DNA of 64,000 bases from Toxonevra muliebris (taxonomy: Eukaryota; Arthropoda; Insecta; Diptera; Pallopteridae), in contig OY829330.1 of assembly GCA_963691655.1 (NCBI GenBank), positions 19,338,182 through 19,402,181 of the forward strand, read 5' to 3'. Positions 1 to 11,223 of the stretch are shown one piece after another; positions within the stretch are counted from its first letter, which is position 1; every line of letters starts with the position of its first letter. The translations under genes and the position numbers were made by a program. The notes below the pieces were generated by a model. That model did no database searches and was not told the DNA's origin. It saw only the letters and a list, made by a program, of their open reading frames with translations.

Positions 1-128
1 GCTCACAACGGCCTCCTGTCGTAGTACCAGTAGGTGTCCCAGGAGGGCTCCACCGTTCGGACATGTGAGGTGGTTTTGGTGAGTGGAAGTCTCACACTGA
101 CTGAGGCTCTCAATGCTTTCCTCCTCCA

Positions 129-152
<24 letters not shown>
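1..152 (+). mobile_element. 3' end of a 5'-truncated non-LTR retrotransposon with poly-A tail
   Basis: A GC-richer 127-bp stretch ends in an uninterrupted run of 25 A (128-152), directly before BEL/Pao coding sequence. Non-coding sequence plus a pure poly-A tract is the usual look of a target-primed retrotransposon 3' end, so the BEL element was probably the insertion target. The element continues past the left window edge, so its family cannot be named. It could instead be a processed transcript tail. Confidence 0.5.
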
Positions 153-160
<8 letters not shown>

Positions 161-3100
161 ATTGCAGATGAAGGGAGTGCGTACCACAAAGAAACTATTT
201 TTGCCACCGCAAACATTGGATTTAGAAAATTTTATGCAACAATACGAAGAACTAAGAAATATTCCAATTGCAAATTACGTCAACGCGATACCGCAACTTC
301 TAATTGGTGTGCCTCATACAAATTTAGTTCGTGCGCACAAAGTAATGAATTTCGATGAGGGTTTTACAACGCACGAAACAAAATTGGGGTGGACATTGTT
401 TGGTTCGAATGAGACATGTTTCGATGACGCTATTGTCGGTCATGTTCACATTGATGAGACCCTTATGGATGAGCTACACAAAGATATGTTTGCTTATTTT
501 AATTTAGAAAATTTTGAACCGAAGCCATTGCCGAGTGTCAAGTCAAGGGCTGATGAAAGAGCCGAGAATATCCTTCATGAAACCACAAAAATGGCAAATG
601 GACAATATGAGACTGGGCTTTTATGGAAAAGCGATGATGTCAAATTTGAGCAGAGTTATGACGTGGCTCTGAAGCGACTTGAGTTAATAGAAAGAAAAAT
701 GCAGCGTGATTCGGATTTTAATGCGTGGTATAGAGGAAAAATTTAAGATTATATAAGTAAAGGTTATGCAAAGAAGTTGTCGCCTATAGAGGCTGGGTGT
801 GTTGATGAGCGTTTATGGTATTTACCTCACTTTGCTGTATACAATATTAATAAAGGTAATAAGCCACGATTAGTTTTTGATGCGGCTGCGAAAATAAATG
901 GCATGTCGTTAAACTGCACGCTGATGAAAGGACCTGATGAGTACCAGCCAAAATCTTTGATTTCAACTTTGTATCAATTTCGTCAAGGAAAATTTGCAAT
1001 CTGTGGCGATATACGGTAAATGTTTCACCGCATTAACATCAGAAAAGAGGATCAAAACGCACAAAGATTTTTATGGCGCGAAGGTGATCAGTCCAAGCCT
1101 CCTGATGTGTATGTAATGAACGCGATGATATTTGGTTCTATATGCTCGCCGTGCTCCGCCCAATATATTAAAAATTTAAATGCTGAGAAGTATCAAAGCG
1201 AATATCCAAGGGCGGTTGAGGCCATTATCAATCGGCACTATGTAGACGATTATGTGGACAGCTTCGATACTATTGAAGAGGGCATAAGCATAACTCAAGA
1301 TGTAATAAATATCCACAGTTCAGCTGGTTTTGAATTGAGAGGTTTTGTTTCAAATTCGCCGGAGCTGCTGCAAGCTATTTCTGCGAATACTGTTTTGTCA
1401 CATGGACTCGCCTCAAAAAATATGTGCCATAGTGAATCTGTAGCTGAAAAGATTGTGGGCATGCATTGGAATCCCCGAAACGATAATTTGTATTTTAATC
1501 TTCTTTTTTCTAGAGTTCCAAAAGCCATATTGGATGGAAGTCGTCGACCAACAAAAAGGGAAATGCTGAGTGTTATAATGTCTATATTCGACCCCTTTGG
1601 TTTTTTATCAAATATACTTGTGGTCCCCAAAATTTTGATGCAAAGGTTGTGGCATTTTAATATTGACTGGAATGAACCAATCCCAGATGAGATTCACGAT
1701 AAATGGTATCAGTGGTACGCAAATTTGAGCAAAGTTAAGGAATTCGAGATACCCAGGTGCTATCATCCAGAATTCACCAACTCCAACGCCGACATACAGT
1801 TGCATGTATTCACTGATGCAAGTGAATATGCATTTTCTGCCGTTGCATATTGGCGTGTGCGCTATAATGATGAAGTGAAAATTGTATTCGCCGCAGGTAG
1901 GTCACGCTGCAGTCCCATTAAATCCCTATCTATCCCAAGGCTTGAACTGCAGGCAGCCGTGCTAGGCATACGGCTGAAGGATACAATTGAAAACTTCCAT
2001 AGCGTAAAACCAAAAAAGATTATGTTTTGGTCAGATTCCAAAACTGTCATCCAATGGATTCGATCTGATGCGCGACGCTACAAACAATTTGTTTCTCATC
2101 GTATATCCGAAATTTTACATTCGTCTCGTGTAGAGCAGTGGAGATGGGTACCAGGTTCACTAAATCCTGCTGATGATGCAACCAGGCCTAAAATATCAGA
2201 GACGTTTTCTTCGGACTGCAGATGGATAAAGGGGCCGCCGTTTCTGAAATGTGAGGAAAACAGTTGGCCTTTAATGCCAAAGGATATGGCGGAGTATGAT
2301 GGAGAAGAAAAGCGTTCAAAACTACTCTATACAGTAGAAACTGCCGTTGAAGTCGTCCCTTTCGAGAATTATTCGAATTACTATAATTTTTTAAGGATTA
2401 TGTCCTGGGTCAGATATGCAGTTTTGAAATTTAAGGAAAAATGTTCTGGCCAAGCAATAGAAATAAGTTGTATAACAGCAAATGAAATTAAGGCTACAGA
2501 AGTTATGCTTTGTCGATTGGTTCAAGAGGCTATGTATCCAGAAGAGATGGACTTGTTACGAAAGGGCTTACCAGTAAACAAATCAAGTTCGCTCTGTAAA
2601 CTAACACCGGTACTTGATGAGGATGGCGTAATGCGCCTTGGTGGTCGCATCGATAACGCGGAATGGTTGCCGATGTGTGCAAAGAGGCCTATAATACTTC
2701 CTAAAGACCACGCTATGTCGTATCTAATAGCGCGCCATTATCATGAAATATTTTACCATCAAAATCAAGAGTCAATCATAAGCGCGATTCGGTACAAATT
2801 TTGGATCCCAAATATTCGTCGCCTTGTACAATCAACAAAAGGTAAATGTCAACTTTGCAAAAATTTAAAAGCTACTCCCGAAATACCTCTGATGGGGCAA
2901 ATACCGGAAGATCGTCTCACTCCGTATGTGCGGCCATTTTCTTACACCGGTTTGGATTATTTTGGACCAGTTACGGTTTCAATCGGCCGACGGCGAGAGA
3001 AACGGTGGGTAGCTGTATTTACTTGCCTGACAATAAGGGCTATACATCTTGAGTTAGCTAAGAACTTATCAGCGGATTCGGCTATACTGTGCTTGCGAAA

Positions 3101-3860
3101 TTTTGTAAACCGCAGAGGCGTTCCTGTGCGAATAAGAAGCGACAGGGGCACTAATTTTATAGGAGCAAGTAAGGAGGAGTGGCTGTATGTGGAAAGAGGC
3201 CTTGGTGTGGAGTGTACTCGGCGTGGCATTGAGTGGGTTTTCAATTCTCCAGCTAACCCATCGGCTGGGGGTATTTGGGAGCGGATGGTAAGAGCAGTAA
3301 AACGAGTTTTATCATTCACGCTAAAGGAGCAGGCTCCTCAAATTGAAACTCTTCAAAGCCTTCTTATAGAAGCAGAAAACTTAGCAAATTCTCGACCGCT
3401 TACACATGTGCCAATAGGAAGCGAAGATGCTGAACCATTGACCCCAAATCACTTTATCTTAGGATGCCCAAACTATATCCAAACCACTGCCGTACCAGAT
3501 AAAGCATGTTTGAAGAAGCAATGGCATATATTACAGCAATTGAAGCAAACCTTTTGGAAAAGGTGGATGTTGGAATATCTGCCTTTGTTAACTCGTCGTA
3601 CAAAATGGCATCAAAAGGTAAAGCCTATACAAGTTTGAGATATCGTTGTAATCTGCGATGATAACGAGAGCCGAGGGCAATGGAAGCGTGGAAAAGTACT
3701 TCAGGTATATCCGGCACCGGATGGGCAGGTACGATCGGCGCTGGTCAAGACGATTCTCGGGACTCTGCAAAGGCCTGCGTCAAAACTAGCTGTACTAGAC
3801 GTTATTGGTGATTCTCCAGCAGCGGCTTCGAATCACGGGGTGCGGGATGTTGTCGCTTAA
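153..3860 (+). pseudogene. BEL/Pao LTR-retrotransposon pol (end of protease region, RT, RNase H, integrase), broken by stops
   Basis: One reading frame runs the whole length but is cut by three in-frame stops: TAA at 744-746, TAA at 1017-1019 and TGA at 3636-3638. The N-terminal part has the BEL-type block QLLIGVPHTNLVRAH. RT carries the catalytic YVDD motif near 1243. RNase H begins around HVFTDASEYAFSAVAY (about 1803). The integrase has a zinc-binding CQLC pair near 2850, followed by GLDYFGPV, DRGTNF and the glutamate in GGIWERMVRAVK. The C-terminal tail after the last stop (GQWKRGKVLQVYP) ends at TAA 3858-3860. Gag and most of the protease are missing; the 5' side is replaced by a poly-A junction. 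The family is clear, and the copy is dead. Confidence 0.93.
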
Positions 3861-4205
3861 AAAGTAATACAATTTAATTTCTTATTTTCTTTCATTTATT
3901 TATTTCATTGAACTGAAGTCGATATCACTATAAGTTTGTACTTCTAAATTTTCATTAACTTGTAACATTTTAAATACTTGTGAATGCAACTCTATGTCTA
4001 AATTGATCGAAACTTCCGTTAAAAAAAACCAAACTAATCTCCATTATTTTCACGAGCAACGTCGGAGAAAACACGAATAAGTAAAATTTAAAAAAATAAT
4101 TTATAAACTGTAATTAGAGCTTTCTATTTGTTTTACAGATATTAAAACATACTCAAAATTTCTTAATATATTCGTTTCATTTTTTTCTCCGTTTATTTCG
4201 CCGCA
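3861..4205. other. AT-rich stretch, probably BEL/Pao 3' non-coding sequence or LTR remnant
   Basis: No coding sequence. It follows the BEL stop codon and runs to the broken RT end of the next, oppositely oriented element, so a 3' LTR remnant is expected here. I could not find paired LTR ends or a clear polypurine tract. A short GC-rich imperfect palindrome (GCCGC/GCGGC) lies at the junction near 4201-4216. Confidence 0.35.
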
Positions 4206-4909
4206 TCGGAGCGGCTACAACTATTTTTTGTATTGCTGGGGAAATAGAATAATGTCGCTGTTTTACAGGGGTATTTTCGTCAATTACGTCAATAACATGT
4301 TCTTCAAAATCTGTGCGTCCAAGTCCAAATACGGCAAAAGATGGAAACCGTGCCTTAACTAATTCTAAAGCAGCCTCCTGTTCCGAGGTTAGGATGTGCT
4401 GCTTTGCGTCAAATTTGAGATCATTAGCGGTCGGAGCTAGCTCAGAAACTGCAAGAGGAGCTTTGTTTGTGACATTTGGCTCTGCTCTACCCTTACTTAC
4501 GACTGCGACGTCAAAAGTGTGCCAGAAAAAAATGCCGAAATAGACTTCTTGTTAAAGAGCCGGTACAACTAAGATCTCCATTTCTTTTGTCACCCCTTCC
4601 CATACTACAGGTAAGTTAACCACGCAGAACTACAGTATCACCCCCATCGGCAGTTCTGACGCTTTGTCCAGAAATTTGCACTATCTGCGATCGTCTGTCT
4701 TTTAAAAATGTCAGGGGGTTTTTGCCTATGCAACTTGCACTTGCCTCAGAGTCTAGTAAAGCTAGCACCTCTTTACCACCGACATTGGTTTTCGCGAAAA
4801 ACCAATTGTCACCTTTCAGCGTCACAATCGTAGAAATTATTTTATGGCGAAGTCTTTTTATTAGTTTAACCTTTTCTCGCATTTTTGTATCTTTTTGTAG
4901 TTTCTGCTA
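4206..4909 (-). pseudogene. Ty3/gypsy pol fragment: aspartic protease and first part of RT
   Basis: Read on the minus strand from about 4909. A retropepsin-like segment carries the active-site region LLDSEASASCIG, in which the usual Asp-Ser/Thr-Gly is changed to Asp-Ser-Glu. After a one-base frameshift near 4618 the linker continues as LPVVWEGVTKEMEILVVPAL, is cut by a stop near 4551, and resumes as QEVYFGIFFWHTF. It then reaches the typical RT entry PVKQRHYSISPAIQK near 4215. The rest of RT, RNase H and integrase is absent. The element breaks off where the BEL non-coding sequence begins, so one element interrupted or deleted the other. It belongs with the gag, primer site and LTR to its right. 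Confidence 0.85.
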
Positions 4910-6526
4910 GTAACAGCAGCCTCTTCCATAAAAATCCTTTCTCTAGCTTTTTCATAATCTAACTTCCTTTGGTGTAGACTCTTATACTCTATCTTTGTTT
5001 TCTACTTAACGCTATCCTCACTATTCTTAACTACTAAAGGTTTCTTTAAAATTGCTACTCGTCTTACTTCTCTGGTGTCTTCTCTTCCTGGCAAGAGTTC
5101 CCGGCAATCTCCGCCAGCTTCTGGTTTCCCGATTTATACACACAAAAGGACTTATCACGACCAAAGGCAAAACACTTCATACAATGAAACGACGACCTAC
5201 ATCTATTCTCTTTTGTTACTTCAGACTTCCACCTTGAAATGCATTTCTACTACCATTGACTTTCTGGATCACTTCAACATCCAAATGGTGTCTATCCTCA
5301 TCGTCTACATCAACTCTGTTCAACTCATTGACCTGCTTGACTCTTGTCCTATTTTCTCTGACTAGCTTTTCTGCTCGCTTCTCTTCTTTCTTCAGGTCTG
5401 CTAAATTATCAATTTTTAATGCAAAGGTCAAGCTAGCTAAATTTGCTTTTAAATTTCCCTTGACTATTGACTAAGTCCACTTCGGGTATTTTCTTCCGAA
5501 GGCGAAATGTGAGACCATGCACATCCGTGTAGAAATCGTCAAACGATTCGCTGACTTGCTGCTACCTCTCCATAATCTCTTTGATTATTTCATAATCGGA
5601 ATCTGCAGTCTTATAGTGGCTGACTAACTCCGCCTTCAGCCCAAAATAACCGAAGCAATCATCCTCAGCATGATCCTCCATCAACTGCCAATACCATTTG
5701 ACAGCATTACCAGAGAGAAGGCAGTGGAAGTCAGTGAACAGCTGACCATATGTGATGTCGTATTGTTCTCGCATTCGTTCTATCCGGAATATGAAACTTT
5801 CCACTGTCATCTCTTTGTTAGTGCCGTCAAATGATATACGCCACTTATTTAAATCTACCATTTTCGGGTGGGTACTATCCCTAAACTGCTTTCTTCTCTC
5901 CGTGCTTCATTCCCTCTACTCTTCCTAGCTGGAATATTGTTTGAAGCAGCGGCTCCTTCTCGATCAGCACGCACCTCAGGCGTTGAAGTCATAGGTGGTG
6001 CTGCCGACCCCTCTACCTTAGCTACACGAGCGCTCAATGACACTACGTCATTGCGCATTTTCCGTATATCGGTCATACAGCTGAGCGCCATATCGTTTTG
6101 CTGCATCAGCACAGCCATCATCTGGCTACGCTGATCAGCTCCTCCTGCGCTAGAAACTCCTGGCCTTGAACTACCTGCTGCACCAGAAGGCTCCGCCTCA
6201 TTATCTTGTTGCTGCTGTTGTTGCATGTCGTTGTCAGACAGCTGCAACACCTTTTCTAATTTCTGAGTGAAACTTTCGGTATCTTCGTTTACTCTTTCCT
6301 CAATAGCTTCACCACAACTTCCAAAAATCAAATTTGCACACCTGTTAAAATGATCAGTGGGCACGAAATCCACTGCGTGCACTATCCCTGTGTCAATTTG
6401 CGTAAAAATTGATCCCGCAATTTGATTTTCAAGTGCACGAGCAACGCTTCTCGTGACACGTCTATCTCCCGAAATAACCCTTGGAATTGCACGTGGACTC
6501 TTTGGTGTCTCGCTATCGTCCTCCAT
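4910..6526 (-). pseudogene. Ty3/gypsy gag gene, broken
   Basis: The likely start is Met at 6526 (MEDDSETPKSP). An N-terminal region with a glutamine run (about 6200-6220 on the + strand) is followed by a frameshift at about 5860 into the capsid-like block NKWRISFDGTNKEMTVESF. A TAG at about 5562 interrupts the block, and the frame continues as QQVSESFDDFYTDVHGLT. A zinc-knuckle-like segment near 5160 reads CMKCFAFGRDKSFC, a CX2CX4HX4C knuckle with the histidine changed to arginine. The pieces lie in order in one direction with the protease fragment downstream. The frameshift could be programmed, but the stops and the lost histidine point to decay. Confidence 0.8.
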
Positions 6527-7918
6527 ACACACCAATAGAACGCTGTATCGATTGTGTTTTACACACAAGAATTCACGTAAGCCAACTCGGTTTCTATGTA
6601 TGAACGCACGTATGTAGGTGTATGTGTGTACAACGGATACACACCGGAATTAAAAAATAAACCCACCACTCAAGAACTTCAAAAGTTAACTTCAACTTAA
6701 TAATTCAATCTACACGTAAAATTCAAAGCCGTGTTATAATCAAATTAGCAAATTTACTAAATTTAATCCAAAAAAACTATAATTCAGAATACTAACTCTA
6801 TATTTAGTTTTACTAAAATAATATTTTTTTTTTGTATTCAAAAGGAATCCAAGTTTAACCTAAGCTTAAATGTAATTTCAAATTTAATTTACAATTTTAT
6901 TTTTATTTATTTATTTTAACCTAAAACCCAAAACCAAAAATGATAAATTTAGAATTTAAACCTAAAAGTCTTCTAATTCAAAGCTTAACTTCAGTAGCAA
7001 AAAAAAGAATAAGTACTAAAAAAAAAATTAAATAAAAATATGTATATGAAATAAATGAAAGGTATGTATGTAAAAAAAATTAGATGTGAATTTGAATCAG
7101 TATTCAATCGATTCAAAAAAACTTATACTAAAAGAAATGATATGTGAGGAAAAAAAATTGTATAAATGCTACTCTTATTTCAACGAAATTCGGAACAGAT
7201 TACTTTATTTAATCTTGTATTTTGTTCAGAATTAATTTAATAGTTTTTTGTTTTGAACTTTCAAAAACATATATTAGAAAAAAAGTTTTTCAAATTTCAA
7301 TATATATAAAAATATGGCTGGTGTAGAAATGGTGCCACGCCCCATAGCAGAGACGGTCATGGTGCGGAATTTGTACGTATTGTCAATGTCAGAAGAAAGA
7401 GAAAACGAAAGCAAAGAAAAAGAAATGTCGATCACCAAACCCCTTGCATTTAAAATGTGCGAGTAAACACAGCTCAACATAAATAAATTGTTTTGTTTGT
7501 TCTATACAACAGAAACATGTGTTGCTGTACTCACCCAACACAACCCATTCCAACGAAAATAAGAAAATACTTGCCTCACACCAACCAGTTCAAGAACCAC
7601 TATTGACGGTAGCTTACATTTTCACATTTTCAAACATTGATCATTTTACCCCACAAAAACATATATCCCCTCTGACATTTCATTATGCACTGTACCACAC
7701 TAACGCGTTCAAAACACATTTGCGGACCATTTACCTAACATCAACATCATTACAACAACAACAAACCACCACAACACTTTCCAAGTCGGGACTTAGGAAA
7801 TTGGAAATGGTTTCCGTCGCAGTAACATTAAACCCTAAACTGTCCGAAAGATAGAAGAAGAAAGAAATAGAAAAGATAGATAGGAAAATATAATATATAC
7901 ATCAAAACTGTGCTATTG
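6527..7918 (-). other. Leader region of the gypsy-like element
   Basis: About 1.4 kb of AT-rich sequence lies between the primer binding site and gag on the minus strand. I see no conserved coding sequence; short open frames (for example 7519-7854 on the + strand) have no family features. A leader this long is unusual, so some of it may be foreign insertion. Confidence 0.45.
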
Positions 7919-7930
7919 TGTTGGGCGCCA
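7919..7930 (-). other. Primer binding site, tRNA-Lys type
   Basis: The minus strand reads TGGCGCCCAACA one base after the LTR end. TGGCGCC plus following bases is the tRNA-Lys-complementary primer site used by many gypsy-group elements. Its position right next to the LTR supports both calls. Confidence 0.8.
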
Positions 7931-7931
7931 C

Positions 7932-9034
7932 TGTTATGTGTCTGACTTGGAGGGGTACAGCTGGATGTGGCTGAGGTGGCACGGTGGTCGGCTTGGCTGC
8001 TCGTCGGATGGGGTGGTTCTTGCCACTCAAACTGTCCACCAGACACTCAGAAAGATTAATCCGTCGTGCCAATAAAAATCTTCTTTAAGGTTGCAAATTT
8101 AAAATTTAATAAATAGATAGAGAGAGTAATTAAGGAAAGAACTGATGAAAACTAATAACAAATAAGTCCACATTTATTCTATGCTAATCTAACCACCCAA
8201 ATTCACCATTCACTTGCACTCAACCCGATTCACCTATATATCACACTCAGTCGCTCATTACACGCACATTCACACGTCTTTACCTATCACCCGCAGTTAG
8301 TTCAGCACCTACTCATACTAATAGCACTCAAAATAAACAAATACCTATCGGTCCGACAAAACGTCCGTCAGCAGGAGCTGTCCCTCCCCACCTGCAGCTA
8401 AATCTAGCATACAACCATGAATAATACCACTGCTCCTCGAGTTCTGGTATTATTCCCAATATTTGCTGGTAAGTCCGTCTCTAGTCAATGTCCGTCCGCA
8501 CACATGATGATCCTCGCCACTCGTAGAGAGTGGCACCTACACCAGCCGTGGTGACACCTCAGTTGCTCATAATGCCTTTCTGTATTGGCATTCTAAAAGG
8601 TTGCATTCAACTACAAGGGAGGGACACATAGGAACTCAAAACACTGTATATAATGAAGTACATGTGTTTTATTGATTCAAAGTGAAATAAATATTATATA
8701 AAGTTAAATTCAAAAATAATTAATAAATTCAAAATAATGAAAACAGTAATAAAAAAAAAACGAAGTTTAAATATTTTGACTACCTACTTATACAATTTTT
8801 AGTTATTCATTATATATTATTTAACTATAATATTATTATATTATAATATTAAAATTCAAAAAAAATATAATAATAATAAAAAAAATAAAAAAAAACAATC
8901 AAAAGAAAGTAAAGTTTTAAAATTCCATATGCACCAGTGGGGATTTGAACTCGAGGTAGCTGGGACTCCAGTCTAGCACTCTATCACTAGGCCACCGACG
9001 GTGTTTAAAAAAAAAAAATCAAATATTCACAACA
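7932..9034 (-). repeat. Long terminal repeat, copy A (about 1.1 kb)
   Basis: On the minus strand this starts TGTTGTGAATATTTG and ends GACACATAACA, with TGTT/AACA terminal inverted repeats. A second copy at 23882-25426 matches along its full length once a 450-bp mariner insertion is removed (1103 versus about 1095 bp). The end is adjacent to the primer binding site, as expected for a 5' LTR. The beginning contains a tRNA-like segment. The matching 3' LTR next to this element is absent from the window. Confidence 0.82.
8930..9003 (-). other. tRNA-like segment with A-box and B-box motifs inside the LTR
   Basis: The minus strand has TGGCCTAGTGATAGAGTGC (A-box-like) and GAGTTCAAATCCCC (B-box-like) at tRNA spacing. 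The D and T stems pair only partly, and the anticodon stem does not form (CTGG/CCAG leaves a 4-base loop). I therefore read it as tRNA-derived, such as a SINE head or pol III promoter relic, and not as a working tRNA. The copy at 23914-23991 is identical over this stretch. Confidence 0.5.
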
Positions 9035-9590
9035 AAATTTTTTTTTTTTTTTTTTGTCACATATAAATAATATATATATATGTGGTTGAATGTTTTCTTT
9101 ATTGATGTGTAAACATTTTAGCTCACGGTATGGGCAAAATTTCAAATGTGTAAAATGTAAGAATAACAGTAACGTAAGATGTAAGATAACTGTAACGTCC
9201 AGTTCCCCTCTCGGTCGCACTACTGCGCTACATGACTGTGCTACTCTAAACAACAAAGAGAAGAGAGAAGAGAGAGGGAGAAATCAAAATACAAGCGGAG
9301 ATTGTTTGTTTATGTTTCGATAAATTTACTCACTCATATATGTACATACGAAAACAAAATGTGTGTGTATTCGTGGCAGAATTATTTGTTGGTGTTAAAC
9401 GTGTGGAGATCGACTATACCATACAAGCAGAGAACTCGCCATATCAAACACAGGCGTTTGATAGGTTTTATTTTTTTAAATATATAAACAATACAAAATG
9501 ATAAGTAATAAGGAATCTAGGTTTCAATAAATGTATAAGCAAATGATAATGATAGCAAACCACTGCATTATAAAAATTTTGCTTTGTGCG

Positions 9591-9803
9591 TTAACCTTAG
9601 AAAGGCAACCCTTTTTTATCTATGTAATTAGCAAATATGTTAAACAGAAAAAATCAAACTTATTTATTATAAAATCACTTATTTACTTCAATAAAAATAC
9701 ATTGATTCTTATTTTTATTAAATGCAGTTAAGGCAAATCTCTTTGCGGTGCTTTTAAAAAGTTTTGGGGTGACTGGTCACCCCTGTTGCCTTTCTAAGGT
9801 TAA
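9591..9803. mobile_element. TTAA-flanked MITE (piggyBac-like target) inside the 1.2-kb repeat
   Basis: The ends are TTAACCTTAGAAAGGCAAC and its exact reverse complement, bounded by TTAA on both sides (9591-9594, 9800-9803). TTAA duplication is the piggyBac superfamily signature. Just inside the right end is an 8-bp stem palindrome, GGGGTGACTGGTCACCCC. The same MITE is at the equivalent place in copy D (41757-41970), so it entered before the 1.2-kb repeat was copied. Confidence 0.75.
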
Positions 9804-9820
9804 ATGCGGAAAGCAGTTAT

Positions 9821-9896
9821 CGTCGCTTGAGAATTGATTTGGCGTATGTGTGTACAAATTCATATACCTATAAGCCAAATCAATTCTCAGCCGACG
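9821..9896. repeat. Conserved 76-bp hairpin
   Basis: Arms of about 28 bp (CGTCGCTTGAGAATTGATTT and its near reverse complement) flank a short spacer rich in TGTGTGTACA. The inverted copy at 41664-41739 has the same length. Confidence 0.7.
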
Positions 9897-10317
9897 TTAT
9901 GTAAAATTTTCACATTTAATAAAATTTTAAATCGACAGGAAGAAAGCGCGGAAAAAAGATGCAATTACAGCTGCGTATATGCGAACATATCGTGCCCGAA
10001 GCATTGAGTAAAAGAAAAGTAATGCAACTACGATTTGGAGAAATTACAAAATATTTTTGCTATCACAACAACAAATGTATGCGATATGTAATAAAAATTT
10101 GCATTTGCAATGATGCAAGACCATTTGCAATTTATGGTGAATTGGGCTATTATATATAAAAGATAATGATATCTAATAAATTTTTAAGTTTATAAAAGAA
10201 TTGTTTTAATTTGAATCCCTATATATGGCTATACATATGTGAGCTTATGTATATGGCATTCAGTTGGCTTAACTGTTTACACATCAAATATCTTGCGTGC
10301 CTTGCACACATCCATTT

Positions 10318-11192
10318 TTTTTTCTAAGTTTATGTTTGTTCTCTTTTCTGATTTTGCAAAAACAAATTCATACATATAATTGTAACTTATGAGTCATAAG
10401 TTATGGCTGACACTCACCGCATTCGACGCTCTCTTTTAATGTTGGCGCCAGCATGCAGCAGATCGATGACGAATAGCTGTGGAACTGAATGGAATTGAAC
10501 CAACAGAAATATAAGGGGAAACAGAAAAAAGAGCATAAACCTAACCACTCTCACTCAATTAGTTTTTTTGTTTTCATACGTATATGTATATGTGTGACCA
10601 CAGTATACAGTATGCCAGATAGCAGAAAGTAATCTGAAATATTCTCAGGTCTTCTGAGATTTGACAATTATGACATATATTCGCTCAATAAATTTTGACA
10701 AATAATTTTGTTTATGAGAGAAAACTCTCTTAACCCATTTTTTCAGCTGTACACACATAAATAAATGAAATAAAAGTATAATAAAAAACAATAAACCTTT
10801 CGTTTGTTAAGTTTAAGTTTTGGGTTAAATCCTTGGTTCATATTATGCACATGGTTGTTACAAACGCCTTCGAAGATCTCGTTTATCAATATCTAAAAAA
10901 TTTTTTGGCTTTTCAAATTTTTCTATTTTGTTTATATATTGTGCTGGTATGGGTTAATATTAATTTATATTTACTTCTGAAATATCAAATTTTTTGGGAG
11001 AAGTCAGAGAATAATTTTCAAATTTGGCAGACGTCAGTGAACAGAAAAGAAGGCGTCACTTCTATTTATTTCACTTTATTTATTTCACTATGTACCTGAT
11101 ATACTTATGGGAGAAAGCTTTGAGTGATTGCTAGGACCACCATATCACCTTGAGTGCAATGGTGTATGGTGGGCTACAATCATGATTTTGAA
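10318..11192. other. Unassigned AT-rich region
   Basis: No convincing gene. It contains a 21-bp palindrome at 10383-10403 and an 88-codon open frame (10833-11099) with no recognisable features. The right part may be the 3' part of the non-LTR element whose ORF1 ends at 11193. Confidence 0.4.
10383..10403. promoter_or_regulatory. Perfect 21-bp palindrome centred on an AP-1-like TGAGTCA
   Basis: TAACTTATGAGTCATAAGTTA is its own reverse complement apart from the central base. The core TGAGTCA is the known binding site of bZIP (Jun/Fos) factors. No gene start is recognised nearby, so a regulatory role is speculative. Confidence 0.3.
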
Positions 11193-11223
11193 TTATTTCA
11201 TTTCGTCATCATAATCGGAACTA
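11193..11223 (-). pseudogene. C-terminal end of the non-LTR ORF1, cut off by the pogo-like insertion
   Basis: On the minus strand this flank encodes a short Ser/Asp/Glu-rich tail ending in TAA at 11195-11193. If the 1904-bp pogo-like element and one TA copy are removed, this tail continues in frame from the ORF1 fragment at 13130-14146. That in-frame continuity is the main reason for the call. Confidence 0.65.

Larger units (their letters stand above)
9102..10317 (+). repeat. 1.2-kb dispersed repeat, copy C
   Basis: It aligns along its length with the inverted copy at 41208-42504. It starts with TTGATGTGTAAACA and has the reverse complement TGTTTACACATCAA at 10274-10287. Identity continues about 30 bp further to a run of T, where the copies diverge. 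No coding sequence is apparent. Nested inside are a TTAA-flanked MITE (9591-9803) and a 76-bp hairpin (9821-9896). Terminal inverted repeats suggest a DNA transposon; the superfamily is unknown. Confidence 0.75.

Noticed and set aside
5855..5865. Programmed gag frameshift
   Set aside because: The shift lies within gag together with stops and a lost zinc-knuckle histidine, so random decay is the simpler reading.
8930..9003. Functional tRNA gene
   Set aside because: A- and B-box-like motifs are present, but the D, T and anticodon stems do not pair properly, and the sequence sits inside an LTR in two copies.
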